A DNA stretch of 64,000 nucleotides from assembly GCF_003664595.1 (NCBI RefSeq), contig NZ_QXPZ01000002.1, positions 62,001-126,000 on the forward strand, given 5' to 3'. The notes below the pieces were generated by a model, which searched no databases, was not told the origin of the DNA, and saw only the letters and a list, made by a program, of their open reading frames with translations. Positions 16,358 to 25,380 of this stretch are shown piece after piece (the first letter of the stretch is position 1; each line of letters opens with the position of its first letter). The position numbers were made by a program, and so were the translations under genes. The DNA comes from Atopobacter sp. AH10 (GTDB taxonomy: Bacteria > Bacillota > Bacilli > Lactobacillales > Aerococcaceae).

Positions 16358-17749
16358 CTAGTTTTTTCCTTCTACGATATGTAAAAGGGTCTCTACAATC
16401 ACTTGATCTTGCCCTTTCAAAACTGTTCTTAAATCAAAGCATACAGCTCCATCCATAACCCGAGTAATGATGTGCGCTTCAGATAGACGTAAGGCTTTTT
16501 CTAATTCATCCTCACTCATTCCTTCTATCCGCAATAACAGCAAGCAAGTCGGCAGTTTCTCGATTGGATAAGCCCCTCCACCAACTTGAGAGCTTCCTTC
16601 TAAAAGTTCCCATTCTACTCCCTTGATATGTTTTGAGAGGGCTTGGCCTAATTTTTCTGCTTGATGCTTCACTTCTTCTTTTGTTTTCGCAATCATTTGT
16701 AATGTTGGTATCCTTTGCATGGCTTTTTTAGGATCACGGTAAAGATGGAGAGTAGCTTCTAAGCCTGCTAAAGTGACCTTGTCTGTCCGCAAAGCCCGTA
16801 AAAGCGGGAATTTTTTCAATTCATCTATATACTTCTTCTTCCCGACGATAACCCCAGCTTGAGGGCCACCCAGCAATTTATCCCCACTAAAGGATACCAA
16901 GTCATAATCCGCTTGAATCAATTCTTTAATCGTCGGTTCGTAAGAAAGTCCAAGAGGCTGCAGATCGATCAATAATCCCGAACCTAGATCATTAAATATA
17001 GGCAAATCATTTTCATGGGCAAGGGCAACCAAATCCTTATCACTTGGCGATTCAGTAAAACCAAGTACACGATAATTAGAGGTATGCACACGCAAGATAG
17101 CTCCTGTTTCCTCATTGATTCCTCTTTGATAGTCTGCCACTTTTACTTTGTTTGTCGCCCCAACTTCACGTAAAATAGCTCCACAAGATTCTATCACGTC
17201 AGGAATACGGAAAGAGCCCCCTATTTCAACGAGTTCTCCCCGAGAAATTAACACTTCTTTCCCCTTGGTTAAGGCGGTCATGTAAAGTAAAACTGCCGCT
17301 GCATTATTGTTGACGATCAGGGCATCTTCAGCACCGGTTAATTCCTTTAATAGATCTTGTACATGTTGGTAACGAGTTCCACGATGCCCGGCTTTTAAAT
17401 CATATTCCAAATTCGTATATTGGGAAGCTGCCATTTGCACAGCTTCTTTAGCTTCATCAGCCAAGATAGCACGACCTAAATTAGTGTGCAAAACAGTTCC
17501 TGTCGCATTAATAGTTGCTTTCAGAGTAGGCTCAATCAATTGATCGAAGGCCTGTTTAATTTGCCCCAATAAATCTTCTAATGAAAAGTTCGTCACTTGT
17601 CCAGATAAAATAGCCTGTCTTGTCTCATCCAAGCCTTCTTTAATGGCTCTTTTCACTTCTTGGTGAGTAAAGCGTTCAATCAACACCTGCATTTCCTCAC
17701 GTTTTAACAAGCTATCCACAGCCGGAAGTTGAGCTAAGAGTTTTTTCAT
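16358..17749 (-). CDS. selA: L-seryl-tRNA(Sec) selenium transferase
   Basis: PLP-dependent enzyme that converts seryl-tRNA(Sec) to selenocysteyl-tRNA(Sec) using selenophosphate. The 463-aa protein matches bacterial SelA in length. Key segments are TINATGTVLHTNLGRA, YTNLEYDLKAGHRGTRY, and the PLP lysine in SFSGDKLLGGPQAG. The start ATG follows GGGAGGATATAGC, 13 bp after the selB stop region on the same transcript. It needs tRNA-Sec (9892-9988) and SelD (20867-21904), both present. Confidence 0.97.
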   Translation of the reverse strand: MKKLLAQLPAVDSLLKREEMQVLIERFTHQEVKRAIKEGLDETRQAILSGQVTNFSLEDLLGQIKQAFDQLIEPTLKATINATGTVLHTNLGRAILADEAKEAVQMAASQYTNLEYDLKAGHRGTRYQHVQDLLKELTGAEDALIVNNNAAAVLLYMTALTKGKEVLISRGELVEIGGSFRIPDVIESCGAILREVGATNKVKVADYQRGINEETGAILRVHTSNYRVLGFTESPSDKDLVALAHENDLPIFNDLGSGLLIDLQPLGLSYEPTIKELIQADYDLVSFSGDKLLGGPQAGVIVGKKKYIDELKKFPLLRALRTDKVTLAGLEATLHLYRDPKKAMQRIPTLQMIAKTKEEVKHQAEKLGQALSKHIKGVEWELLEGSSQVGGGAYPIEKLPTCLLLLRIEGMSEDELEKALRLSEAHIITRVMDGAVCFDLRTVLKGQDQVIVETLLHIVEGKN

Positions 17750-17762
17750 GCTATATCCTCCC

Positions 17763-19637
17763 TTAACGTAAGACCCGTTTGTCCTCGATGCGTTTGGTCA
17801 CACCTAGACGATCCAAATGTTCCAAAAAGGCGATCCCGTACTTGCGACTCGTTCCCATCATATCCCTAAATTCGCCTAAAGTGATGGCTCCATTTTGATT
17901 GATGTAAGCTTTCACTTTATTTAAAGCTTCTTCATAAACCCTATGATCTAACACAATCCGTCGATCGACTTGAATCAATTCTTTACCGAGCATCCGGTCA
18001 TAAACCGCCTTTCGTATTGGATCATCTTGGATCAGTTCTTCAATGGATGGTGGCGTCATCCCTGCCTTTTGCATTTCCTTACTCATAGCTTCATGGACAG
18101 CCTTTTGTTCAGGACTATAATCCACGTTAAATGAAGATAAACGAATCAGTTCCGCCGAAATAACCACTTGCTCTCTATCTTGCAAAATTTTCAAAATAGC
18201 ATCTACATCTCTAGGATCGATTTTTTTAAACTGCGACCTAAATTCTCCTAAAGGCATCCCCGGTTGTAAAGGATGGGTCTGATGGAAGTTGGCCAGAGTT
18301 TCTGTCATACTCCTTGTCATTTTATCCAAAGTTTCTTCTGACAAATACAAAGCCCCAACAGCCACTAATTCTCCTTTATCAACCATTTCTGAAACCATTT
18401 TCTTCACATCTTTTAGCGGTAGGTTCAAATAATCCGCCATATCTTTCGTACTGGTCAAGCCATGGGTTCTTCTAGATAAAAAGTCTAATAAAATATCGCT
18501 AGTTTCACCCGTTTCTTTAAGTTCCAGACTTTCGATCACTTCTTCATTATAGCGTTTATGCTTTTTCGGTTTAGGATCTAATACAACCCCTCCCCCAATA
18601 GTGATCACTGGAGAATAGGCTCGAACGATAAAACGATCGTCTTTTTTCACTGCTACTACTTCTTCTAAGCGTAATTGAGCCAATTCAGATTGACCTGGCC
18701 TTATGCGATCTACCCCTATTGGTACCACTCGAGCTAAGACTTCTCTAGTCCCAATATGCACATGCAGTCGATCCCACAACTCAATAGCTTGCGTTTGAGA
18801 TTTCAAACATGTCAAGCGTACATCTAACATGTAAGATAGGTCTAAATGCCCTGCCGTTAGGACATCCCCTCTTTTGACATCTTCTAGTCTCACCTTGGTC
18901 AAATTAATTGCCGTACGATTGCCCGCGTGAGCTTTTACTTGATCAGCTTCATGGATTTGTATATTTCTGATTTTGCTTTTAATTCCTGCTGGGTAAATAG
19001 TAATGTCCTCACCCACTTCTAAAGGCCCATCCAGCAAAGTACCAGTGACCACTGTCCCGACACCCTTAACGGAAAAAGCCCTATCAATATTTAAACGCCC
19101 AGGTAATTCTTTCTGACTATAGACAGAATCACTTCTGGCTTGATCAATTAAATCTAATAATTCGTCAAGGCCAATCCCTTCAACAGCATCTGTTCTTACA
19201 ATGTCTGCGCCCTCTAAAGCTGTCCCTTTAAATTGTTCTTTAATATCTTCTTCAACAATACTGATTAAATCAGGATCTGCCTGCCCTACTTTAGTGAGAA
19301 CAATAATATAATCTTTCACACCTAATAATTCCAAAATAGCCGCATGCTCTCTTGTTTGAGGCATGATCCCCTCATTCACATCGATAACCATCAACACCAA
19401 GTCAATCCCTGCTACTCCAGCTAGCATATTTTTAATAAACTTCTCATGACCAGGAACATCCACAATGCCAACTCGTTCTCCGCTTGGCAAATCTAAATAA
19501 GCAAAGCCTAGATTAATCGATAAACCTCTTTGCTTTTCTTCTCTCGTTGTATCCGTATCTATACCCGTCAAGGCTCGAATTAATGTTGTCTTCCCATGAT
19601 CAATGTGGCCAGACGTTCCAATAACGAAATTTTTCAT
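17763..19637 (-). CDS. selB: selenocysteine-specific translation elongation factor
   Basis: GTPase that delivers Sec-tRNA(Sec) to UGA codons followed by a SECIS hairpin. Its G domain starts FVIGTSGHIDHGKTTL, with DVPGHEKFIKNML (G3) and VLTKVGQ (G4 region). It continues through translation-factor beta-barrels into C-terminal winged-helix repeats (about residues 370-624) that bind mRNA. I place the start at the ATG at 19637, preceded by GGAGGAAAGC; an upstream ATG at 19667 adds ten residues ahead of the conserved start. The protein is 624 aa, normal for SelB. Confidence 0.97.
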   Translation of the reverse strand: MKNFVIGTSGHIDHGKTTLIRALTGIDTDTTREEKQRGLSINLGFAYLDLPSGERVGIVDVPGHEKFIKNMLAGVAGIDLVLMVIDVNEGIMPQTREHAAILELLGVKDYIIVLTKVGQADPDLISIVEEDIKEQFKGTALEGADIVRTDAVEGIGLDELLDLIDQARSDSVYSQKELPGRLNIDRAFSVKGVGTVVTGTLLDGPLEVGEDITIYPAGIKSKIRNIQIHEADQVKAHAGNRTAINLTKVRLEDVKRGDVLTAGHLDLSYMLDVRLTCLKSQTQAIELWDRLHVHIGTREVLARVVPIGVDRIRPGQSELAQLRLEEVVAVKKDDRFIVRAYSPVITIGGGVVLDPKPKKHKRYNEEVIESLELKETGETSDILLDFLSRRTHGLTSTKDMADYLNLPLKDVKKMVSEMVDKGELVAVGALYLSEETLDKMTRSMTETLANFHQTHPLQPGMPLGEFRSQFKKIDPRDVDAILKILQDREQVVISAELIRLSSFNVDYSPEQKAVHEAMSKEMQKAGMTPPSIEELIQDDPIRKAVYDRMLGKELIQVDRRIVLDHRVYEEALNKVKAYINQNGAITLGEFRDMMGTSRKYGIAFLEHLDRLGVTKRIEDKRVLR

Positions 19638-19740
19638 TCTAGAGCTTTCCTCCTCTACCAAAGCCAAAAGCCTTATTTGCTAGAAAAAAAGGAAAAGGAG
19701 CGCCTACCCATCATCACTTTTTGGGCAAGCACTCCTTTAC

Positions 19741-20004
19741 TTAGTCATCTTTTACCGGGGTGAAGTGCTTTCGACCATTTTCCGTGGTCACTTGGAAAAT
19801 ACTGCGATTAACAAGTTTTTCCCTTTGGATCAATTCCATTAGCCGATCGTAATCTTCTCCTCGTGCTTTTAAGGTTAATCCACAGCCCGCAGAAATATGT
19901 TCTGGTGTTGGAATTAGTCGAGCTTTTATTTGAGCTTCCTTAACTAAATTTTCACACCGAATGGCATCATGCGTGCTATCAAAGGCAATATATAAATCCA
20001 TCAT
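19741..20004 (-). CDS. DUF3343 family protein, putative selenium/sulfur carrier-like
   Basis: Small 87-aa protein. It begins MMDLYIAFDSTHDAIRCENLV and contains IPTPEHISAGCGLTLKA, the pattern of the DUF3343 family, which has a conserved Cys-Gly near the middle. The family often neighbours yedF/selD genes and has been proposed to carry selenium or sulfur, but no biochemical role is established. It follows yedF after 5 bp, so the two are translated from one message. Confidence 0.8.
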   Translation of the reverse strand: MMDLYIAFDSTHDAIRCENLVKEAQIKARLIPTPEHISAGCGLTLKARGEDYDRLMELIQREKLVNRSIFQVTTENGRKHFTPVKDD

Positions 20005-20009
20005 ATGGC

Positions 20010-20633
20010 TTATGGCCGAACAACTCGGTTAGCTTTTCGCAGTTGTTCCAATACAGCGTAGAGATTCGTAATCGAACCCACTTGCAATTTTTCAGTCAAG
20101 CCGAAGAAGTTCAAGCAGAGCCCACAAGATTGAATTTCTACCCCACGCTCTTCTAAGCTCTTCAAGTCTTCTAAGCTTTCTGAGCCTTCAGTGGTTAATT
20201 TAACCCCACCATTGTAGAAAAGAATCTTATCTGGTAAAACATCTTGTTCCGTCAAGGCGTAGATGAAACCCTTAATCAATTGTTTCCCTAATTCATCATC
20301 CCCTTGACCCATGCGATCAGTAGAAATAGCCACAACATAGGATTGATCTTTGTGGTGAGTCGCAGCGAGTTTGATGTCTTCTTCATCCATTTCATAGGTA
20401 TCCAGTTGTTCTACACTAGATTCCTTAGCTTTTTGAATGTGCACATGATATGCCCCATCTTTTTTCTCAGTAGAATGGGTATAACCTAATTGTTTGGCCA
20501 TCTTTTCAAGATTTTGGGCTGAAATTTCATTATCCACCAAAACGGTCACATCATCTACTTCACGCAAAGCTTTCTTCGCTTTAATCACAGGAATTGGGCA
20601 TAATTGCCCTAAAGCATCAACTGTTTTAGACAT
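20010..20633 (-). CDS. yedF: sulfurtransferase-like selenium metabolism protein YedF
   Basis: 207 aa with two parts. An N-terminal TusA/SirA-like domain (VDALGQLCPIPVIKAKKAL) carries the CPxP cysteine at about residue 12. A C-terminal DsrE-like domain (about residues 95-205) contains SCGLCLNFFGL. This fusion is the YedF type that travels with selenocysteine genes and is thought to take part in selenium delivery; the step is not proven. It starts at the ATG after AAGGAGGAAGTTGAG. A -10 box lies upstream (20675-20680). Confidence 0.9.
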   Translation of the reverse strand: MSKTVDALGQLCPIPVIKAKKALREVDDVTVLVDNEISAQNLEKMAKQLGYTHSTEKKDGAYHVHIQKAKESSVEQLDTYEMDEEDIKLAATHHKDQSYVVAISTDRMGQGDDELGKQLIKGFIYALTEQDVLPDKILFYNGGVKLTTEGSESLEDLKSLEERGVEIQSCGLCLNFFGLTEKLQVGSITNLYAVLEQLRKANRVVRP

Positions 20634-20659
20634 CTCAACTTCCTCCTTATTCCTAACAA

Positions 20660-20700
20660 TTCGTCTACCCCTCTATTATAGTCACTTTTTAAGAAGTATG
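20660..20700 (-). promoter_or_regulatory. putative promoter of yedF-DUF3343-selB-selA
   Basis: Minus-strand TATAAT at 20675-20680 with a weak -35-like TTACAT 17 bp upstream, followed by the yedF ribosome site about 30 bp downstream. Confidence 0.5.
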
Positions 20701-20866
20701 TAAGCCTATTCGCCATTTTTCATAAAAGGGGTTCCAATAACTAGCCATTTATCCTAAAAATACTTCTTCTTTCAAAAAACTACTATTTTAAAAAGACTTC
20801 TATTTATCAGCAAAACTCTTCTTTAACCAAGCTTCTCTTTGTCACGACTTCTATTAGGCAAGACTC

Positions 20867-21904
20867 CTATTTTTCAATAATGATGGCCTTATCTTCCCTT
20901 GCCACGACATGACCAATCAAGTGGCCAAAGATTCCCCTCTCATGCAAGGCTTCTAAAGCAGCATCTGCTTGATCACTTGGTAAGCTAAACAATAAGCCCC
21001 CTGATGTTTGTGGGTCAAATAATATTTCTTCCAGCGGGAAATCATCCACTTCAAATTGGATATGATCACTGAGATAGTTGCGATTACGCTGACCTCCAGC
21101 AGTGATCAAAAATTCACTAGCACAACGATAGGCTTCTTTGATATAAGGAATTTGACTTGCTTTTAAACGAGCTGTAAAAGCTTCATTCATCATTTCATTT
21201 AAGTGCCCTAACAAACCAAAACCTGTGACATCTGTACAAGAATGCACAGGGAATTTTTTCATGACTTCTGCCGCATATTTGTTTAAAGTTGTCATGTATT
21301 TCACTGCTTCATCAAAAGCTTCTTGACTTGTTTCGCCAACACTATAGGCAGTTGTGACAATCCCTACACCAAGTGGTTTAGTCAGAATAAGTGCATCCCC
21401 TTCTTGACTCGTATTATTCATCCATATCTTATCCGGGTGAACGATACCAGATACACTTAAGCCATATTTAGGTAAGGAATCATGGATAGAGTGCCCACCA
21501 GCTAAAACTGCCCCAGCTTCATGAACTTTTTCCGTACCACCCTTTAATATTTTGCTCAAAGCAGAAAAACCCTTCTCTTCAGGATAGGCCACAATGTTTA
21601 AGGCATTGATCACTTCACCACCCATGGCATAAACATCTGAAAGGGCATTAGTCGCTGCAATTTTCCCAAACAAATACGGATCTGAAACCATAGTTGGGAA
21701 AAAATCCAGGGTTGAAATCAAAGCTAAGTCATCTGTTAATTTATATACCGCCGCATCATCAGTCGAGTCATAACCAACGAGTAAATTCGGATCTTCCTTC
21801 TTGGGTAGTTCTTTTAATAAGTTAGATAAATTTCCTGGCCCAATTTTCGCATTACAACCCCCGCAGATAAATAATTCATCAGACTTTATCGTATCTTTTG
21901 CCAT
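20867..21904 (-). CDS. selD: selenide, water dikinase (selenophosphate synthetase, Cys form)
   Basis: Makes selenophosphate from selenide and ATP, the selenium donor for SelA. The N-terminus carries ELFICGGCNAKIGPGN. Cys17 and Lys20 match the catalytic pair of E. coli SelD; the position that is sometimes selenocysteine is an ordinary Cys here. DSTDDAAVY supplies the metal-binding acidic cluster, and GGHSIHD and PQTSGGLL are further family motifs. The chosen ATG at 21904 has GGAGTGTG upstream (345 aa); a frame start at 21943 would add 13 residues. It may have its own promoter in the divergent region shared with grdX. Confidence 0.96.
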   Translation of the reverse strand: MAKDTIKSDELFICGGCNAKIGPGNLSNLLKELPKKEDPNLLVGYDSTDDAAVYKLTDDLALISTLDFFPTMVSDPYLFGKIAATNALSDVYAMGGEVINALNIVAYPEEKGFSALSKILKGGTEKVHEAGAVLAGGHSIHDSLPKYGLSVSGIVHPDKIWMNNTSQEGDALILTKPLGVGIVTTAYSVGETSQEAFDEAVKYMTTLNKYAAEVMKKFPVHSCTDVTGFGLLGHLNEMMNEAFTARLKASQIPYIKEAYRCASEFLITAGGQRNRNYLSDHIQFEVDDFPLEEILFDPQTSGGLLFSLPSDQADAALEALHERGIFGHLIGHVVAREDKAIIIEK

Positions 21905-22064
21905 TAGACACACTCCTTCATTCCATACAGGGAATTCATTCAATTTTTACATACATTCTGGGCTTAGGATAGCACTTTCCCCTAAAAGTCTCAACAGATA
22001 GAAATGAGCTATTAATAATTTGAATAAACCTTCAGGGAAAGTTTCCCCCTCATCAATAAATTAA

Positions 22065-22092
22065 TTGATTCTGAAAGCGATTGTGTTACAAT
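22065..22092 (+). promoter_or_regulatory. promoter of the grdXEB operon with an internal cre-like core
   Basis: TTGATT (22065-22070), a 16-bp spacer and TACAAT (22087-22092). The spacer contains TGAAAGCGATTGTG (22072-22085), whose first eight bases match the cre consensus core TGWAARCG (11 of 14 overall). Binding there would block the promoter. Confidence 0.6.
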
Positions 22093-22132
22093 CAAATTAG
22101 CAAGATTTTGAAAAAAAGAGAGGTCGATACTT

Positions 22133-22264
22133 ATGTTTTTAGGCTGGAAAGGAAGACGTGCACGCTGACCAAGTCCTCATGACAAGTTTGTTCAGGAGTT
22201 TTTTGTAAGCGCGTTAATTCGCAAGGAGACTTATGCTGATAATAACCAACAATCCTCTAGTTAA
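22133..22264 (+). CDS. short UGA-containing leader ORF (candidate small selenoprotein or Sec-dependent leader peptide)
   Basis: An ATG at 22133 has AGAGAGG 8-10 nt upstream. The frame reads MFLGWKGRRAR and then meets TGA at 22166-22168. If that TGA is read as selenocysteine, translation continues with PSPHDKFVQEFF to a TAA at 22262-22264, a 43-aa product ending 32 bp inside grdX in another frame. A hairpin starts at the UGA itself: CUGA and CAA on the left, UUG and UCAG on the right, with an upper GUC/GAC stem. It is followed within 3 nt by TTTTTT, so it can also look like a terminator. Lying between the promoter and grdX, it may sense Sec-tRNA supply. I do not recognise the protein, and translation is unproven. 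Confidence 0.5.
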
Positions 22265-22625
22265 AGAAAAGTTAATCGATCGCAATATTTATTTTGTGGA
22301 AGGTGAATATGGTGATGTCTTAGAAGAAGTTAGACGCCAAATCGTCGACAAGCGCCTAGTCCTTCTCACCCATCCCTTAAGCGGTAGCATCAAGCCAAAT
22401 GAAACCTATTACAAATCCGTGATGCTTACTAGCAAAAAAGACCCTGCCATTGACATGGACAGTCTAGAAATGATTGAACATTCAATAGCCGTCTATGAAA
22501 AATTTATTAAGAGTAAACGCCGGCCACAATGGACCGAAAGAGTATTGCGTGATTTTGCTTTGATTGACTATGATTTAATTCAGGGTGCACTGTCGCGGAT
22601 GCAAATTCCGCCGACCTATTTATAA
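22233..22625 (+). CDS. grdX: GrdX protein of the glycine reductase operon
   Basis: 130-aa protein of the GrdX family, found at the head of glycine reductase operons; its biochemical role is unknown. MLIITNNPLVKEKL at the N-terminus and LLTHPLSGSIKPNETYYKSV in the middle are typical. The ATG follows GCAAGGAGACTT. The start overlaps the end of the UGA-containing leader frame, so its translation could be coupled to read-through there. grdE follows after 42 bp. Confidence 0.92.
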   Translation: MLIITNNPLVKEKLIDRNIYFVEGEYGDVLEEVRRQIVDKRLVLLTHPLSGSIKPNETYYKSVMLTSKKDPAIDMDSLEMIEHSIAVYEKFIKSKRRPQWTERVLRDFALIDYDLIQGALSRMQIPPTYL

Positions 22626-22667
22626 CCCTACTAGATAGGGCAATACCACATAAGAGGTGATTACTAA

Positions 22668-23954
22668 ATGAAACTTGAATTAGCTAATATTCATATTAAA
22701 GATGTTCAATTAGCAGACGAGTCAAAAATCGCCGACCACGTTCTTTATTTGAAAGAAGACGATATTAAAGAATTGGTGTTGGAGGATGACCGCTTTACTA
22801 GCGCTTCCGTCGAAATTGCTAAACCAGGTGAAAGTACACGGATCACACCAGTTAAAGACGTCATTGAACCTCGCTACAAAGTTGAAGGAAATGGTGGCGT
22901 ATTCCCAGGTGTTGTCAATAAAGTTGGCACTGTGGGCGAAGGAAGAACCAATTGCTTAAAAGGCTGCGCTGTTGTCACAGTTGGGAAAATTGTCGGTTTC
23001 CAAGAAGGGATCATCGACATGTCTGGTCCTGGCGCAGACTATGCTCCATTCTCCAAGCTGAACAATATCTGCTTAGTTGTTGAACACGTAGATGACCTTG
23101 AAAAACACAGCTATGAAGAAGCTTTACGTCTGGCTGGTTTACGTGTCGCCAAATTTATTGGTTCCCTTTCTAAGGATGTTGAAGCTGATGAAGTCGAAAC
23201 ATTTGAAACCAAAACTTTCGTCGATCAAATGAATGAATACCCTGATTTGCCACGTGTAGGTTATGTCTACATGTTACAAACCCAAGGGCTCTTGCACGAC
23301 TCCTATCTCTATGGGACAGACGTGAAACACATTGTTCCAACCTTGCTCTACCCTACTGAAGTTATGGATGGGGCTATTGTAAGCGGTAACTGTGTATCTG
23401 CGTGTGACAAAAACACTACTTACCACCACTTGAACAACCCTGTTATCCGTGCCCTTTATGAACACCACGGAAAAGATCTTAACTTCATGGGCGTTATCGT
23501 TACCAATGAAACAGTTTACCTCGCTGACAAAGAACGTTCTTCAGACATGACCAGTAAGTTAGCTGAATTCCTTGGTTTAGACGGTGTTATCGTCACACAA
23601 GAAGGATTCGGTAACCCAGATACTGACTTGATCATGAACTGCAAGAAGATCGAAAAGAAAGGGATCAAGACTGTCATCGTTACGGATGAATACGCCGGTC
23701 GTGATGGCGCTAGCCAATCCCTCGCCGATGCTGACCCACTAGCTGATGCCGTTGTTACAGGTGGGAATGCTAACGAAGTCATTGTTTTACCAAAAATGGA
23801 TCGTGTCATCGGTTGCTACGACTTCGTAGACGTTATCGCCGGTGGTTTCGATGGTTCTTTGAAAGACAATGGAGAAATTGAAGCAGAAATCCAAGTCTTA
23901 ACAGGGGCAACCAACGAACTTGGCTTTAACGTGATGTCCGCTAAGGGTGTCTAG
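22668..23954 (+). CDS. grdE: glycine reductase component B, proprotein GrdE
   Basis: 428-aa precursor of the two non-selenium subunits of the substrate-specific protein B. Self-cleavage between Asn241 and Cys242 (SGNCVSACDKNTTYHH) generates a pyruvoyl-type carbonyl cofactor at the new N-terminus, which binds the amino group of glycine. Cys242 falls at the same number reported for clostridial GrdE. The start ATG follows AAGAGGTGATTACTA. It lies between grdX and grdB on one transcript. Confidence 0.96.
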   Translation: MKLELANIHIKDVQLADESKIADHVLYLKEDDIKELVLEDDRFTSASVEIAKPGESTRITPVKDVIEPRYKVEGNGGVFPGVVNKVGTVGEGRTNCLKGCAVVTVGKIVGFQEGIIDMSGPGADYAPFSKLNNICLVVEHVDDLEKHSYEEALRLAGLRVAKFIGSLSKDVEADEVETFETKTFVDQMNEYPDLPRVGYVYMLQTQGLLHDSYLYGTDVKHIVPTLLYPTEVMDGAIVSGNCVSACDKNTTYHHLNNPVIRALYEHHGKDLNFMGVIVTNETVYLADKERSSDMTSKLAEFLGLDGVIVTQEGFGNPDTDLIMNCKKIEKKGIKTVIVTDEYAGRDGASQSLADADPLADAVVTGGNANEVIVLPKMDRVIGCYDFVDVIAGGFDGSLKDNGEIEAEIQVLTGATNELGFNVMSAKGV

Positions 23955-23984
23955 GATTTCTTCTAAAGGAGGTAAGATCTGAAG

Positions 23985-25292
23985 ATGAGTAAAATTCGTG
24001 TAGTACACTATATCAACCAATTCTTTGCTGGGATTGGTGGGGAAGAAAAAGCTGACACTAAGCCATTTAAACAAGATGGCCCTGTCGGCCCTGGTACAGC
24101 CTTTGCTAAAAAGTTACCAGAAGATATGGAAATTGTCGGAACTGTCGTTTGTGGGGACTCCTACTTTAACGAAAATGTAGATACTGTTCTCCCAGAAGTT
24201 CTTGACATGATCAAATCCTATGAACCAGATGCTGTTCTTGCTGGTCCTGCCTTTAATGCCGGTCGTTATGGGATGGCCGCTGGTGCCGTTACTTCTGCTG
24301 TCATTAAAGAACTTGGCATTCCTGCTGTAACAGGGATGTATGAAGAAAACCCAGGGACAGATATTTATAAGAAAGTTGCCTACATTGTGCCAGTTGGGAA
24401 CTCTGCTGCTACCATGCGTAAAGCGATCAAACCAATCGCCGCTTTACTATCTAAACTCGCTCATGGAGAAGCTGTTGATCCTGAAACAGACAACTACTTT
24501 GTTCGTCATCGGGCTAATTTCTTCACAAACAAACCAGGTGCTGTCCGTGCCGCTGAAATGTTAGTGAAAAAATTAAATGGTGAAGCTTTCGTTACAGAAT
24601 ATCCAATGCCTGATTTCGATAAAGTTGACCCTGAACAAGCTGTTCCAGACCTTTCTAAGGCCAAGATTGCCTTAGTAACATCTGGTGGTATCGTACCTAA
24701 AGGCAACCCAGATCATATCGAATCATCCTCTGCCTCTAAATTCGGTCGTTACTGCATTGATGGTGTTGAAGACCTAACAGAGGAAACTTATGAAACAGCT
24801 CACGGTGGTTATGACCCATCTTACGCTAATGCTGATGCCGACCGCGTTCTTCCAGTGGATGTTATCCGTGAAGAAATTCGTGAAGGCAAGATTGGTGAAC
24901 TCTATCCTTACTACTTCGCTACTGTAGGGAATGGGACTGCCGTTGCTAGTGCTAAAAAATATGGTCACGCTATTGGGGAAGAATTAAAAGAAAATGGAGT
25001 CGACGCCGTTATTTTAACTTCCACCTGAGGGACCTGCACACGTTGCGGTGCAACGATGGTCAAAGAAATTGAAAAGACAGCTGGAGTTCCAGTTGTTCAT
25101 ATGTGTACTGTTGTTCCAATCTCTCAAACAGTTGGGGCTAACCGTATTGTCCCTACCATTGCTATTCCTCACCCATTGGGGAACCCAGCATTGAGTAAAG
25201 AAGACGAATACAAACTTCGTAAACATCTCGTTGAAAAAGCAATGAAAGCTTTGGAAACTGAAGTGAGCGAACAAACTGTTTTCGAAGATTAA
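23985..25292 (+). CDS. grdB: glycine reductase selenoprotein B (contains selenocysteine at UGA 25026-25028)
   Basis: Substrate-specific subunit that, with GrdE, activates glycine and passes the carboxymethyl group to the selenol of GrdA. The frame continues through an in-frame TGA at codon 348 to give 435 aa. The redox motif is ILTST-U-GTCTRCGAT, a UxxC pair as known in GrdB. Two separate ORFs (23985-25028 and a fragment starting at 25056) would be called if the TGA were taken as a stop. A clear SECIS hairpin begins 2 nt after the UGA (25031-25061). AGGAGG lies 12 nt upstream of the ATG. Confidence 0.97.
25031..25061 (+). promoter_or_regulatory. bacterial SECIS element of grdB
   Basis: Inner perfect stem CGTTGC/GCAACG with apical loop GGT (25041-25055), and outer stem GACC/GGTC (25031-25034 with 25058-25061), starting 2 nt after the UGA codon. 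The GG-containing apical loop is what SelB recognises in bacterial SECIS hairpins. Confidence 0.85.
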
Positions 25293-25344
25293 TTATTAAG
25301 AACATCAGTCTTTCAATTCGGTCCTGTCAGACTGAAAAAACAAA

Positions 25345-25380
25345 GAAGCTGTCGTCCGTGTGGCGACAGCTTTTTTTGTT
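25345..25380 (+). terminator. terminator of grdXEB
   Basis: AAGCTGTCG pairs with CGACAGCTT around an 8-nt loop, followed by a run of T. Confidence 0.9.

Noticed and set aside
20867-21904. SelD as a selenoprotein
   Set aside because: The active-site codon is an ordinary cysteine codon (Cys17) and no in-frame UGA is present.
22093-22232. Glycine riboswitch ahead of grdX
   Set aside because: The leader is too short and lacks the conserved tandem aptamer sequences.
25056-25292. Separate 78-aa gene after grdB
   Set aside because: It is the C-terminal part of GrdB after the Sec codon.
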